This document shows positions 31,668 to 40,079 of a DNA stretch of 42,719 bases, piece after piece; within the stretch, counting starts at the first letter, position 1; every line of letters starts with the position of its first letter. The translations under genes were made by a program, and so were the position numbers. A model generated the notes under the pieces. That model did no database searches. It had not been told where the DNA came from and worked only from the letters and a program-made list of their open reading frames with translations. The DNA comes from Micromonospora globbae. Lineage in GTDB: Bacteria; Actinomycetota; Actinomycetes; Mycobacteriales; Micromonosporaceae. The stretch spans positions 1 through 42,719 of the forward strand of contig NZ_RAQQ01000034.1 of NCBI RefSeq assembly GCF_003610785.1, given 5' to 3'.

Positions 31668-32519
31668 GTGGATGTCTCAATCGTCGTGTTGACCTGGGAA
31701 GACTTTGAGCGCACCAACGGTTGCGTCAAATCGCTGCCCCCCGACGCGGAGATCATCGTCGTGGACAACGGCAGTGCTGCGGAGATCAGTGCGGCGCTGC
31801 GCGCGATGTGCGACGAGACCGGCGCCCGTTACGTCCGGTCCGAGACGAACCTGGGCTACGCCAAGGGTATGAACCTCGGCGTACGGCACAGCACCCGCTC
31901 GCGGGTGATCTTGTCGAACAACGACATCGTCGTCCAGCCCGGCGCCATCGAGAAACTGCTTGCGCGACTCGACGACCCGGCGGTAGGGGCCGCCTTCCCG
32001 AAGGTGCTGGATGTCACCGGGAAGGATCAGACGGCGGCGGGACGATTCCTGACGGTGGCCACGGGCCTCGGGCACGCCACTGGACTCAGCGTGTTGTTTC
32101 CCCGCCTGCGGATCGTTTCGACGCCGGAGCACGGTGACTGGCTTTCCGGGCCGTTCGTCGCCATCCGTCGACAGACGCTCGACGAGATCGGTGGCGTCGA
32201 CGAGTCGTCCTTCTTCTATTCAGAGGATCTGCGTCTCTGCTGGGCGATCCGGCGGCGAGGGCTGCGGCTGGCCTACGTTCCGGAGGCCGTCGTGACGCAC
32301 GAGGACGACGCGAGCGCCAAGGTCCGATGGGGGGCGGAGGAGATCTCCCGCCGGCAGACCCGCGAGTTCATCCGGGCCAGCCGGGAGCTGGCCGGCTGGC
32401 GCGGCACGATCGCCTGCTCCGCCTACACGTTCGGAGTACTCCTGCGCGCGGTGGTCGGTGGCGGTCCCGCCCGGCGAGCGGTAGCCAGAGGCGCCCTCGA
32501 AGGGATGAGCACCCGATGA
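31668..32519 (+). CDS. GT2 family glycosyltransferase, rhamnosyltransferase-like
   Basis: Start GTG 31668, two bases after the flippase stop. The 283-residue product has the GT-A core: SIVVLTWEDFERTNGCV, IIVVDNGS, NLGYAKGMNLGVRHS, ILSNNDIVV (the DxD equivalent is NND), GDWLSGPFVAIRRQTLDEIGG and DESSFFYSEDLRLCWAIRRRG. The NxD and EDLR motifs match the WbbL/rhamnosyl group, which would use dTDP-rhamnose made nearby. The product stop overlaps the next ATG. Confidence 0.88.
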   Translation: MDVSIVVLTWEDFERTNGCVKSLPPDAEIIVVDNGSAAEISAALRAMCDETGARYVRSETNLGYAKGMNLGVRHSTRSRVILSNNDIVVQPGAIEKLLARLDDPAVGAAFPKVLDVTGKDQTAAGRFLTVATGLGHATGLSVLFPRLRIVSTPEHGDWLSGPFVAIRRQTLDEIGGVDESSFFYSEDLRLCWAIRRRGLRLAYVPEAVVTHEDDASAKVRWGAEEISRRQTREFIRASRELAGWRGTIACSAYTFGVLLRAVVGGGPARRAVARGALEGMSTR

Positions 32520-33610
32520 GGATCCTGTTCGTGTGCACGACGGGCGGCTCTGGACGGCGGCAGCTCGGCGGCGCCGAGCGCTTCCTCATCGAGATGCTCC
32601 CGGCGTTGTCCGAGCAGGGCGTGCAGGTCGTCGCCGCGACCCCTGACGACGAGGTGGCCGAATCGCTACGCGCGTCGGGTGTCCCGTGGTTCCCACTGGG
32701 TGCCCGACGGCGGATCGACCTGGCGTACGCGCGGGAGATCCGGCGCCTCGTGACCGAGGTCGAGCCGGACGTCGTGAGCGCCCATCTGCTGTCGGCGGCG
32801 ATGCACGTGCGAGCGGGGCTGGGCATCCAGGGGCGGAGGACACCGCTGGTAGTGGCGCTGCACAACAGTCTGTGGCAGTACCGTGATGCCGCGGAGTCAC
32901 TGCGGGCGAAGGCCGCGGTACAGGCGAACATCACCACGGACCTGCTCTCCCGCCGGCTCCGGCCGCACGCGACCGTCGCGGTCTCCGCCTTCGAGGCAGA
33001 AGAGCTGAGGGTACGCGGACACGTCCGTGACGTTCATGTCATCAACAACCCGCTGCCCGCGGTGTGGCCGAGCGTGGACGACGCAGCGGACCTCCGTACC
33101 GGGGAACCTGTCCGGGTCGGATTCCTCGGCCGGATCGAGAAGGAGAAGGGCGCCGACCTCCTGGGGGACATCGCTACCGCGCTACCCGAGATCGAGTTCC
33201 TGGTCGCAGGCGCGGGAACCGTTCCCCTGCCGCCGCTTCCGAATCTCGAGCTCGTCGGTCGGGTGGACGCGGCGGCCTTCCTGCAGAAGATCGACTGCCT
33301 GCTCGTGCCGTCCCGAGTGGAGTCCTTCGGACGCAGCGCCCTGGAAGCGATGTCCCTGGGGGTACCGGTCGTGCACTCCGGCGTCGGCGGACTGGCCGAG
33401 ATCACCCGGCGGGCCACCGGCGTTCTCGCGTATCAAGCGGACATGACGGCACCGGCGATGGTGGCGGCCATCCGGATGGCGACGACGAGCTCCGCCTACA
33501 CCGACCAACGCCGTGAACTGGCGCGCGAGTACGCACTGGAGTACTCGTTCCAGCGATGCGTACAGAACTGGCTCCAGCTGTACCGAGCGGTCGCCGATGA
33601 CCGCCGCTGA
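32516..33610 (+). CDS. GT4 family glycosyltransferase
   Basis: The 364-residue GT-B enzyme has an N-terminal GGAERFLIEMLPAL, a nucleotide-sugar domain with VGFLGRIEKEKGADLL, and the GT4 EX7E pattern in ESFGRSALEAMSLGVPVV. ATG 32516 overlaps the previous stop as ATGA. It should add one sugar to the lipid-linked repeat unit; donor and acceptor are unknown. Confidence 0.9.
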   Translation: MRILFVCTTGGSGRRQLGGAERFLIEMLPALSEQGVQVVAATPDDEVAESLRASGVPWFPLGARRRIDLAYAREIRRLVTEVEPDVVSAHLLSAAMHVRAGLGIQGRRTPLVVALHNSLWQYRDAAESLRAKAAVQANITTDLLSRRLRPHATVAVSAFEAEELRVRGHVRDVHVINNPLPAVWPSVDDAADLRTGEPVRVGFLGRIEKEKGADLLGDIATALPEIEFLVAGAGTVPLPPLPNLELVGRVDAAAFLQKIDCLLVPSRVESFGRSALEAMSLGVPVVHSGVGGLAEITRRATGVLAYQADMTAPAMVAAIRMATTSSAYTDQRRELAREYALEYSFQRCVQNWLQLYRAVADDRR

Positions 33611-34973
33611 GAAGCGGCTCTGGTCCGTCGGCACACCCGTCGTCGCCGGTGTGCTCCTCCTCCTCGGCACACAGAACGCTGGCGTCGCGGTCACGTTCGG
33701 GCTCACGGTGGCTGCCCTCTGGGCCGCCCGGCGGCGCATGTGGGCGCTCGCCGCCTGCGCGGCCGCCTGGAGCGCCGCCTTCCTCGCCGTACTGGCCCTG
33801 CCCGGGCCGTACGACTCCTGGGCCGGCAGCGCCGTGCTGCCCGTTCTCGCCGGATACGTAACGATCTTTCTTGTCGCGTGGTCCGTCGGGAGGCGGGTGA
33901 GCGGCTCGTCGTTCTCCGTCGTCGCGCCGCCTCGGCCCCGCCTCTCCTGGCCGTCCGAACGGCGACTGCTCACGTACCTCGCCGTGCTGCTCGCCATCGC
34001 GGTCGTGACGGCGGCGGTGCGGTATCGGGGTGTGGTTCCGCCCCTTCTCGCCGACAACCCCGACGCCGCGCGGCAAGTGCTGCGGCAGCAGTCGAACGTC
34101 GTCGTCGGGCTGCTGTCCGAGGCGTGGACGCTCGGCATGGCAATCTCCCTCCTGCGCGCTCTGACCGGGAGCCTGCGAGGATCGCTCATTTACTACGCGC
34201 TCGCCGGCGTGTTCACCGTCGGAGCGGCCCTCGGGGCGAGCAAGAACTCGGTGCTGGTCGGCATCGCGCCCGCCCTCATCACCGCCCTGTCGGTACGTCG
34301 TCCACCGTGGCGGGCAGCGAAGCTCCTTCCGGCCAGACTCCTCCCAGCGAAGCTCCTTCCGCGGAAGTCCGTCCCGAGAACGGCCGCCGTCCTCCTCATC
34401 GGCGCCGTGGCTCTCGGAGCCGCGGTCTACCTCGGTGGTCAGCGCACCCTCGCGGGCACGGGCACCTTCGAGACCGAGTTCCGGTCCCGGTACGGCAACA
34501 ACGCCCTGGCCAGCAGCGCTGGCTCGCTCGACCTGTCGCTCAGCTCCTCGACAGAGACGTTCGGCCGGCTCTGGTCGCAGCGAGAGCACCTGGAGCCGGC
34601 GTACGGCGCCTATTCGCTGACCTTCCTGGGTTCCCGGGTGCAGCCACTCGTCGGCGAGGTCGACCTGTACGGCGTGACGGCGCAGCTCAGTCAGCCGTAC
34701 TTCATGAACACCGCGACGTTCGCGGCCATCCCCCTACTCGACTACGGTCCGGTCGGCGCTCTGTTCTTCTTCGCCGCGCTGGGGCTGGCCGTCGGGGCGA
34801 GCGAGCGCTGGTTCGAGTTCTCGACTCAACCGGCGGAGCAGTTGGGACGGGGCTTCATCGTGTACTTCGCCCTGTTCGGCATATACGAGCTCTATCCGCT
34901 CATCTATCCGACCTGGCTGAGCCTGGTGCCCGGGCTCTGGGTCCTGTATCGGCTGGGGAGACCCGCGAGATGA
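33597..34973 (+). CDS. O-antigen-polymerase-like membrane protein (Wzy type)
   Basis: The 458-residue protein has about ten membrane segments and a large outer loop around residues 275-375 (YGNNALASSAGSLDLSLSSS, then LWSQREHLEPAYG), the pattern of Wzy polymerases. It starts at ATG 33597, overlapping the GT4 gene by 14 bases. No strong sequence motif exists for Wzy, so the call rests on topology, length and neighbours. Residues 242-256 are a triple pentapeptide (K/R-L-L-P-x) encoded by a 15-bp DNA repeat. Confidence 0.75.
   Translation: MTAAEKRLWSVGTPVVAGVLLLLGTQNAGVAVTFGLTVAALWAARRRMWALAACAAAWSAAFLAVLALPGPYDSWAGSAVLPVLAGYVTIFLVAWSVGRRVSGSSFSVVAPPRPRLSWPSERRLLTYLAVLLAIAVVTAAVRYRGVVPPLLADNPDAARQVLRQQSNVVVGLLSEAWTLGMAISLLRALTGSLRGSLIYYALAGVFTVGAALGASKNSVLVGIAPALITALSVRRPPWRAAKLLPARLLPAKLLPRKSVPRTAAVLLIGAVALGAAVYLGGQRTLAGTGTFETEFRSRYGNNALASSAGSLDLSLSSSTETFGRLWSQREHLEPAYGAYSLTFLGSRVQPLVGEVDLYGVTAQLSQPYFMNTATFAAIPLLDYGPVGALFFFAALGLAVGASERWFEFSTQPAEQLGRGFIVYFALFGIYELYPLIYPTWLSLVPGLWVLYRLGRPAR
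34320..34364 (+). repeat. 15-bp triplicated repeat inside the polymerase gene
   Basis: AAGCTCCTTCCGGCC, AGACTCCTCCCAGCG and AAGCTCCTTCCGCGG follow in frame and encode KLLPA-RLLPA-KLLPR. The outer copies agree in 12 of 15 bases. It lies in a basic loop between membrane segments, so changes in copy number would keep the frame. Confidence 0.75.
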
Positions 34974-35896
34974 ATGCCTCGCCCGTCACGGGCCTCACGA
35001 TCGTCACCGTCCTCTACCGGTCCGGCGAGATGCTGGCGCAGACGCTGCCGACGTGGGTACGCAGTGCCCGTGAGCTGCCGGTGCACTTCATCTTTGCCGA
35101 CAACTGGCCGGAGGACGGGTGCGAGAAGCTCATCGCCGAGCACCTGGATGACGGGCGGTACCTGTACCTCCCGGACTCGTCGAATCCCGGCTTCGCGGCA
35201 GGCTGCAACCGGGCGGTCACGGCCGCGACCACGAGCCACGTGCTGCTGCTGAACCCGGATGTCTGGCTGCCCGACGACGCGCTCGGCCGGATCTTCGCAG
35301 CCGTCGCGGACCACCCGGCCGAACCCGTCGCGGTCGGGCTCGCCATGCACGGGGGCGAGTACGTGGGCATCGACATCAACCCCATCTCGCTCTTCATCGA
35401 CCGGCCCGCGACGTCCGCACGTCGACCGCTCGGCCCGTCGGGCGGCGCCGCCGTATTCCCCACCGAGCTCTTCCAACGCTTCGGCGGGTTCTACGAGCAC
35501 CTCTTCGCCTGGGGCGAGGACGCCGACCTCGCCTTCCGCCTCCACGCCTCCGGATCCCGCACCCGGGAACTCGATCTCGTGCTCCCGCACGCCGGCGGTC
35601 ACAGCGTCGAGGGCGACAACAAGCTCCAGGGCTTCCGCGCCTTCCTCCTGGCCCGCAACCGGCTCCTGGTAGCGGCCCGGACCTTCACCTGGCCGCTGAT
35701 GCTCGTGGCGATTCCCGTACTCGCGGTGGCGCACCTCGCACTGGCAGCCCGCCGTGCCCGCCAGGGCCTGCTACGGCCGTTCCTCCGCGGCGTGGGGCGC
35801 GGCCTCCTCGACGCGCCAGCCGCCCGGCGGCAGTGGAAGGGCAAGCGGTTCGGCTTCGCATCCCTGTACAGCTACCTGACAGTTCGGAGAGCCTGA
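34970..35896 (+). CDS. GT2 family glycosyltransferase
   Basis: The 308-residue product has FADNWPEDG, NPGFAAGCNRAV, LLLNPDVWLPDDAL (NxD metal site), GPSGGAAVFPTELFQRFGG and FAWGEDADLAFRLHASG, typical of bacterial rhamnosyl/GT2 enzymes, plus a C-terminal hydrophobic helix near 245-262 that may bind the membrane. ATG 34970 overlaps the polymerase stop as ATGA. It should extend the repeat unit. Confidence 0.9.
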   Translation: MNASPVTGLTIVTVLYRSGEMLAQTLPTWVRSARELPVHFIFADNWPEDGCEKLIAEHLDDGRYLYLPDSSNPGFAAGCNRAVTAATTSHVLLLNPDVWLPDDALGRIFAAVADHPAEPVAVGLAMHGGEYVGIDINPISLFIDRPATSARRPLGPSGGAAVFPTELFQRFGGFYEHLFAWGEDADLAFRLHASGSRTRELDLVLPHAGGHSVEGDNKLQGFRAFLLARNRLLVAARTFTWPLMLVAIPVLAVAHLALAARRARQGLLRPFLRGVGRGLLDAPAARRQWKGKRFGFASLYSYLTVRRA

Positions 35897-36765
35897 TGGC
35901 AGGACATCGCTGGAGCGTCGTGACGGTCACCTACAACTCGGCCGACACCCTGCGCCGATGCTGGCACGACGAGGCCAAGCCGTACGAGTGGATCGTCGTC
36001 GACAACGCCTCGTCGGACGACTCCGCCACGGTGGCCAAGGAGTTGGGCGCCCAGGTCATCCGGCTCCCGGAGAACGTCGGCTTCTCCCGTGCGAACAATG
36101 TCGGGCTTCGCCAGGCGGCTGGAGACTACCTCCTGTTCGCGAACCCGGATCTGGAGATACACCCAAGCGGCTTCGACGTGCTGGCGGGGCACCTTGACAT
36201 GCACGGTGGGCTGGCGGCGCCCCAACTACTCTCGTCGGACGGCGTCGCCCAGCCCAACGGCCGCGGCTTCCCCTATGCCACCGCGAAGGTGGGCAACCGC
36301 AAGGTCTGGCCGTTGTCCCGACTGCACGCCTCGTACCGTCTCACCGCCGGGCCGGGTGAGGCCCTGTGGGTGGCCTGGGTGATGGGCGCGGCCGTCGCCG
36401 CACGGACGGCGGATTTCGTGGAACTGGGCGGGTGGAACGAACGGTTCTTCCTCTACTACGAGGACCATGAGCTCGGCCTGCGGGCATGGCGCAGGGGACT
36501 GCCCGTCGCCCTGATCGGCGACGTCCGGTGGATCCACCACTGGGGAAGGGCCACGAACTCCTTCCGGTGGTCGCGCGCGCACACGCTGGAGCTGCAGAGC
36601 GCCCGGACGTTCTTCGGGATGTTCCCCGAGTTCCTGGTGGGCCTCCCGCCGGCTTCCCGGCGCCACCGGCACGCGGCCCGCATGATCGGTTCACCGGTGC
36701 CGCCCACCCCAGCCGCCGTGCCACGCGACCCGGTGCCCGCGCCTCCGCGGCCCGCGGCTGACTGA
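35896..36765 (+). CDS. GT2 family glycosyltransferase, rhamnosyltransferase-like
   Basis: The 289-residue product shows SVVTVTYNSADTLRRC, WIVVDNASSDDSA, NVGFSRANNVGL, LLFANPDLEI (NxD), AWVMGAAVAARTADFVELGG and FFLYYEDHELGLRAWRRG. ATG 35896 shares one base with the previous stop (TGATG). The C-terminus is Pro/Arg-rich. It is closest to WbbL-type rhamnosyltransferases, which agrees with the complete dTDP-rhamnose pathway. Confidence 0.9.
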   Translation: MAGHRWSVVTVTYNSADTLRRCWHDEAKPYEWIVVDNASSDDSATVAKELGAQVIRLPENVGFSRANNVGLRQAAGDYLLFANPDLEIHPSGFDVLAGHLDMHGGLAAPQLLSSDGVAQPNGRGFPYATAKVGNRKVWPLSRLHASYRLTAGPGEALWVAWVMGAAVAARTADFVELGGWNERFFLYYEDHELGLRAWRRGLPVALIGDVRWIHHWGRATNSFRWSRAHTLELQSARTFFGMFPEFLVGLPPASRRHRHAARMIGSPVPPTPAAVPRDPVPAPPRPAAD

Positions 36766-36840
36766 GCCGTGTTCGTCGTCGCCCGTGCCCGCAGACGGGA
36801 TGCTCGTCTGACCGCTGAGGACCCTTGGTAGCGTCGCGCC

Positions 36841-38559
36841 GTGTCCGAGTCGCGCCCGCCTTGGGCCCTAACAACTTCCACACCCGCGGTGGGCGCACGG
36901 CAGCCGGTCGCAGCTCCGCTGTCTGAGCGCCCAGCTCCTCCAGCGCCGGAACCCGGGACGCCCGCGCCAGCGGCGCAGAGCTCGCCGGCCCCGATGCCGT
37001 ACTGGCCGTTCGCCGGCCTGATCATCGCACTCGGCGCCGTACTGAGGATCCGCCAGTGGTCGTTCGCGCGCAGCTTCTGGGGCGACGAACTCTATCTGGT
37101 GCACAACCTCCGTGACCGGGGCTACCTCGACCTGCTTGAACCGCTGGCGTTCAGCCAGACGGCACCGCCGGGGTGGTTGTGGCTGGAACGGCTCGCACTG
37201 CAGCTCTTCGGTGCCACGGAACGGTCGCTGCGGCTCGTACCCCTGCTGTTCGGGCTGGCGCTGCTACCCCTCGTCGCGTACCTCGGGCGCCGCCTCATGC
37301 CGGCACCGTCGGCGCTCGCGGCGCTGCTGCTCGTCGCCATTGCGCCGTTCTTGGTCGGTTACTCGAACGAACTCAAGCAGTACAGCGCCGACGCGTTCTG
37401 CGTGACGCTGCTCGTAGGGATCACCCTCCTGCTCACCCGTCAAGCGCTGACATGGCGTGCTGGTCTGGTGTTCTGGGCGACGTCGCTGGTCACACTGGTG
37501 CTGAGCACGTTGGCCATTCCGGTCGTCATCGCCCTCGCTGCGTTGCTCACCGTGGATGTTCTGGCACGTCCACGCCGCCCCTCTGGAGAGCGGTGGCAGG
37601 AGTTGGCGCGCTTCGCTGCGCCCGCGCCAGTCTGGATCCTCGGTGCGGTCCTGGTGTACGTCCACCTGTTGGCGCCAGGGCTGCGCGATCCGCAGCTAAA
37701 GGCCTACTGGCGGGGTAAGTCCATCTATCCGGAACACTCGCTGGGCGACCTACCGGCCACCCTGGACTGGATCGGCGCGACCTACCGGACCTTGGCCTCC
37801 GTGCCGTTCGTGATCTGGTCGGCATGGGTCGTCGTGCCGTTGCTGATCATCGGTGCGGTCCTGTGCTGGCGCCGGCTGAATCCTGTTGCCGTGTTCATCC
37901 TGCTCGCCCCGCTGGCCGTCGGTCTCGGCGGCGCCGCCCTCTCGATCTACCCCTTCAACGGCCGCTTGGCGCTCTACGCGGTGCCGTCCTGGTTGATGCT
38001 GATCGGCTTCGCGCTCGCGTCGCCGCGCGCCCGGCAGGTGGTTCTCGGTTGGATCGGCTGGGCCACGGGGGCGGCTCTGGTGGTCGCGCTGGCGGTGCCG
38101 CAGCTGGCGATGGATGTGGTCGTCACCGCGAATCCGGCGCGGGCCTTCAAGCAGGGCGGCGGCGCCAACGTGGCGGACTACCGGTCCGCACTGCGTTACC
38201 TGAGCGCCGAGATGCGCCCCGGCGACGTGGTCCTCGCAACCCCCGTGTCGTGGAACGCCCAGGCCCACTACGGCCCTCCGGCCGATGGCTACGTGGTCCC
38301 GGCCGAGCCGACCGGCTGCTCGAGACAGCCGGTGTCGACTCTGCTGGCGGGGCGGTCGCGGGTGTGGCTCTTCCAGGCCACCGACTGGGACGAGCTGCAG
38401 AACCGGGACCTCATCGTCCGGCTCGGAAGTGGCGGAGCGGCCGTCACCGAGCGGGCCTTCCAGGGTGCCCGTGTCGTGCGGTTCGACCTCACCGGCACCG
38501 GGCCCGTCGGCAGCGACGTTTGCCTGGTGCCGCCGCCGAGAGGCGGAGTCGTGCGCTAG
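36841..38559 (+). CDS. GT-C membrane glycosyltransferase-like protein (PMT_2/ArnT-type)
   Basis: The 572-residue protein has a Pro/Ala-rich start (about 55) and about eleven membrane segments. The first outer loop has RSFWGDELYLVHNL with the acidic motif expected of GT-C enzymes, followed by QTAPPGWLWLERLALQLFG and ERSLRLVPLLFGLALLPL. An outer C-terminal domain follows (about 440-572), with Cys residues in GCSRQP and DVCLVP. Such proteins transfer sugar from polyprenyl phosphate on the outer face, so it may decorate the exported polymer. GTG 36841; 75 bases after the GT2 gene. Confidence 0.85.
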   Translation: MSESRPPWALTTSTPAVGARQPVAAPLSERPAPPAPEPGTPAPAAQSSPAPMPYWPFAGLIIALGAVLRIRQWSFARSFWGDELYLVHNLRDRGYLDLLEPLAFSQTAPPGWLWLERLALQLFGATERSLRLVPLLFGLALLPLVAYLGRRLMPAPSALAALLLVAIAPFLVGYSNELKQYSADAFCVTLLVGITLLLTRQALTWRAGLVFWATSLVTLVLSTLAIPVVIALAALLTVDVLARPRRPSGERWQELARFAAPAPVWILGAVLVYVHLLAPGLRDPQLKAYWRGKSIYPEHSLGDLPATLDWIGATYRTLASVPFVIWSAWVVVPLLIIGAVLCWRRLNPVAVFILLAPLAVGLGGAALSIYPFNGRLALYAVPSWLMLIGFALASPRARQVVLGWIGWATGAALVVALAVPQLAMDVVVTANPARAFKQGGGANVADYRSALRYLSAEMRPGDVVLATPVSWNAQAHYGPPADGYVVPAEPTGCSRQPVSTLLAGRSRVWLFQATDWDELQNRDLIVRLGSGGAAVTERAFQGARVVRFDLTGTGPVGSDVCLVPPPRGGVVR

Positions 38560-38652
38560 CCGGCGATGGACATCGCCCGGCGCACGGGCAGGACCGGTTC
38601 CGGTCGCGCCGAGGAGGAGCCGTCGGCCACGGACGTCACGTCGTCCGCCGCG

Positions 38653-39927
38653 TCAGCTGGTCCGCTGCCACACGTCGCGCAGCGCGTCCCAGTTGCCGGC
38701 GATCCCCGCCGCGCACGGAGTCTCGAAGTAGACAGCGGTCATACTGTCGTCGCGGTCCCACCAGATCCCGCAGACTGGCCGTCCGTCGTGCCCGTTGCCC
38801 GCGTACTCGACGTAGTTTCCGGGGGCCTTGCTGACCCCGCCCGTTGCCTGCGACGCCTCGCGCAGCCCCGGCGCGAGCGCGCGGTTGACGACACCCATCT
38901 CCTGCCGGTAGGCACGCGCAGCGTTCTTCTTGTCCGGCGACTCGTAGAGGGCAAAGTGCACGGACAGGCTGAGGTACCGGCAGAAGACATGCCGCTTCTC
39001 GCCCTCCGGCAGCTTCGGGCCGCCGACCTCGGTGTCGATCGCGCATCCGCCGACCTCGGGTAGCCAAGGCTCCGCGATCGGCATGAAGTCGGCATCGAAC
39101 TTCGCCTTGTTCAGCGAATGCTGCGTGGCCTCGTACAGCGGCGGCGCCGCGCTGGCCGCCGGGCTGGTCGGTTCGTCGTCGCCGAGCGCGCCACCCGCGA
39201 GGAACCCGGCGCCGCCAGCCAGGACGGCGGCCAGGATGACCGCTCCGATCCACAGACCGGTCCGGTTGCGTGGCGGTCGCTCGACCGGGGTGATCCGTCG
39301 CCCGCCGGAGGTGTCGAACGGGTCCGGAGCGGCAGGGGCCGCGGGCGCGGGGGGAACGGACTGGATCACCGGTAGGTGGACCGTGCTGTCGGCGGGCGGC
39401 ACCGACGTCACGGGCGCGGCGGTTGGCGACGGCACGGTGGGCGGAGCCGGGACGGAGGGCGCGGACGGCGACACCGGCTCGGGCGGCACGGTAGGCAGCG
39501 GGCCGGCGTGCAGAGCCCAGGGAGCACCCGGCCCGCCCGACGTCGGTGCCCCGGAGACCGGCGGGCTCGAAACCTGCTGCGGCACCCCGGACGCCGGCCT
39601 TCCGTCCTCATTGGTCGGTGCCGGCTCGAACTCCTGCCCGAGCGCACGGAACAACATCTCCGCGCGCGGGCCGGCCTCGGCCGGATAGGCCACCCACGGC
39701 TCCGCCGCGGAGAAGTCGGCGTACGTGTAGGCCCGACCTCCCAGCATCTGAGACATATTGTTGGCGGCGCCGGCGAAAGCCTCCCGCCAACCGGGAGTGT
39801 TCGCCGCGGTGGCGTCGAGTACGGCAACCGTGACGAGCCGGCCCTGCCCGTCGATGGCGGCCCAGGCCTTGCCGACTGGACAGCTGCCCAGCGCGTGGGT
39901 GAACCGGTACGGGCCAACCGACTGCAT
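38653..39927 (-). CDS. Membrane protein with degenerate kinase-like N-lobe, unknown function
   Basis: The 424-residue product starts VGPYRFTHALGSCPVGKAWAAIDGQGRLVTVAVLDA, which looks like a Ser/Thr kinase N-lobe (GPYRLxxxLGxGGMGxVWxA...VAVKVL), but the glycine loop is broken and the Lys is replaced by Ala. A second block (YTYADFSAAEPWVAYPAEAG) follows; no catalytic loop exists. Then comes a long Pro/Ser/Thr linker (about 105-210), one membrane helix (about 226-248) and an outside domain with four Cys (GGCAID, HVFCRY, PVCGIWW, TPCAAG). I recall similar proteins in Micromonospora, without known role. It probably senses or binds something outside. ATG 39927. It converges on the GT-C gene. Confidence 0.8.
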   Translation of the reverse strand: MQSVGPYRFTHALGSCPVGKAWAAIDGQGRLVTVAVLDATAANTPGWREAFAGAANNMSQMLGGRAYTYADFSAAEPWVAYPAEAGPRAEMLFRALGQEFEPAPTNEDGRPASGVPQQVSSPPVSGAPTSGGPGAPWALHAGPLPTVPPEPVSPSAPSVPAPPTVPSPTAAPVTSVPPADSTVHLPVIQSVPPAPAAPAAPDPFDTSGGRRITPVERPPRNRTGLWIGAVILAAVLAGGAGFLAGGALGDDEPTSPAASAAPPLYEATQHSLNKAKFDADFMPIAEPWLPEVGGCAIDTEVGGPKLPEGEKRHVFCRYLSLSVHFALYESPDKKNAARAYRQEMGVVNRALAPGLREASQATGGVSKAPGNYVEYAGNGHDGRPVCGIWWDRDDSMTAVYFETPCAAGIAGNWDALRDVWQRTS

Positions 39928-40051
39928 GCTCGCTCCCTCTGCTCTACCGCCTCGGGGATCCTACAGAGGTGGCGCTCGTGCGGTCGCCCGCCGGTCGGCC
40001 GCCCGACAGCCCGTGGGAGGTGATCGCGACCTGCACGGACGGGTTGCGCTC

Positions 40052-40063
40052 TGAAAGTTTTCA
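40052..40063. promoter_or_regulatory. Probable RpiR-type operator before the regulator/hutU genes
   Basis: TGAAAGTTTTCA is a perfect palindrome with 5-base arms, directly joined to ATGCAT (40063-40068). RpiR/MurR regulators bind AT-rich palindromes of the GAAA-TTTC type. It lies 16 bases before the regulator's GTG in an otherwise GC-rich region, so autoregulation is likely. Confidence 0.5.
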
Positions 40064-40079
40064 TGCATAGAGTCGCGGA

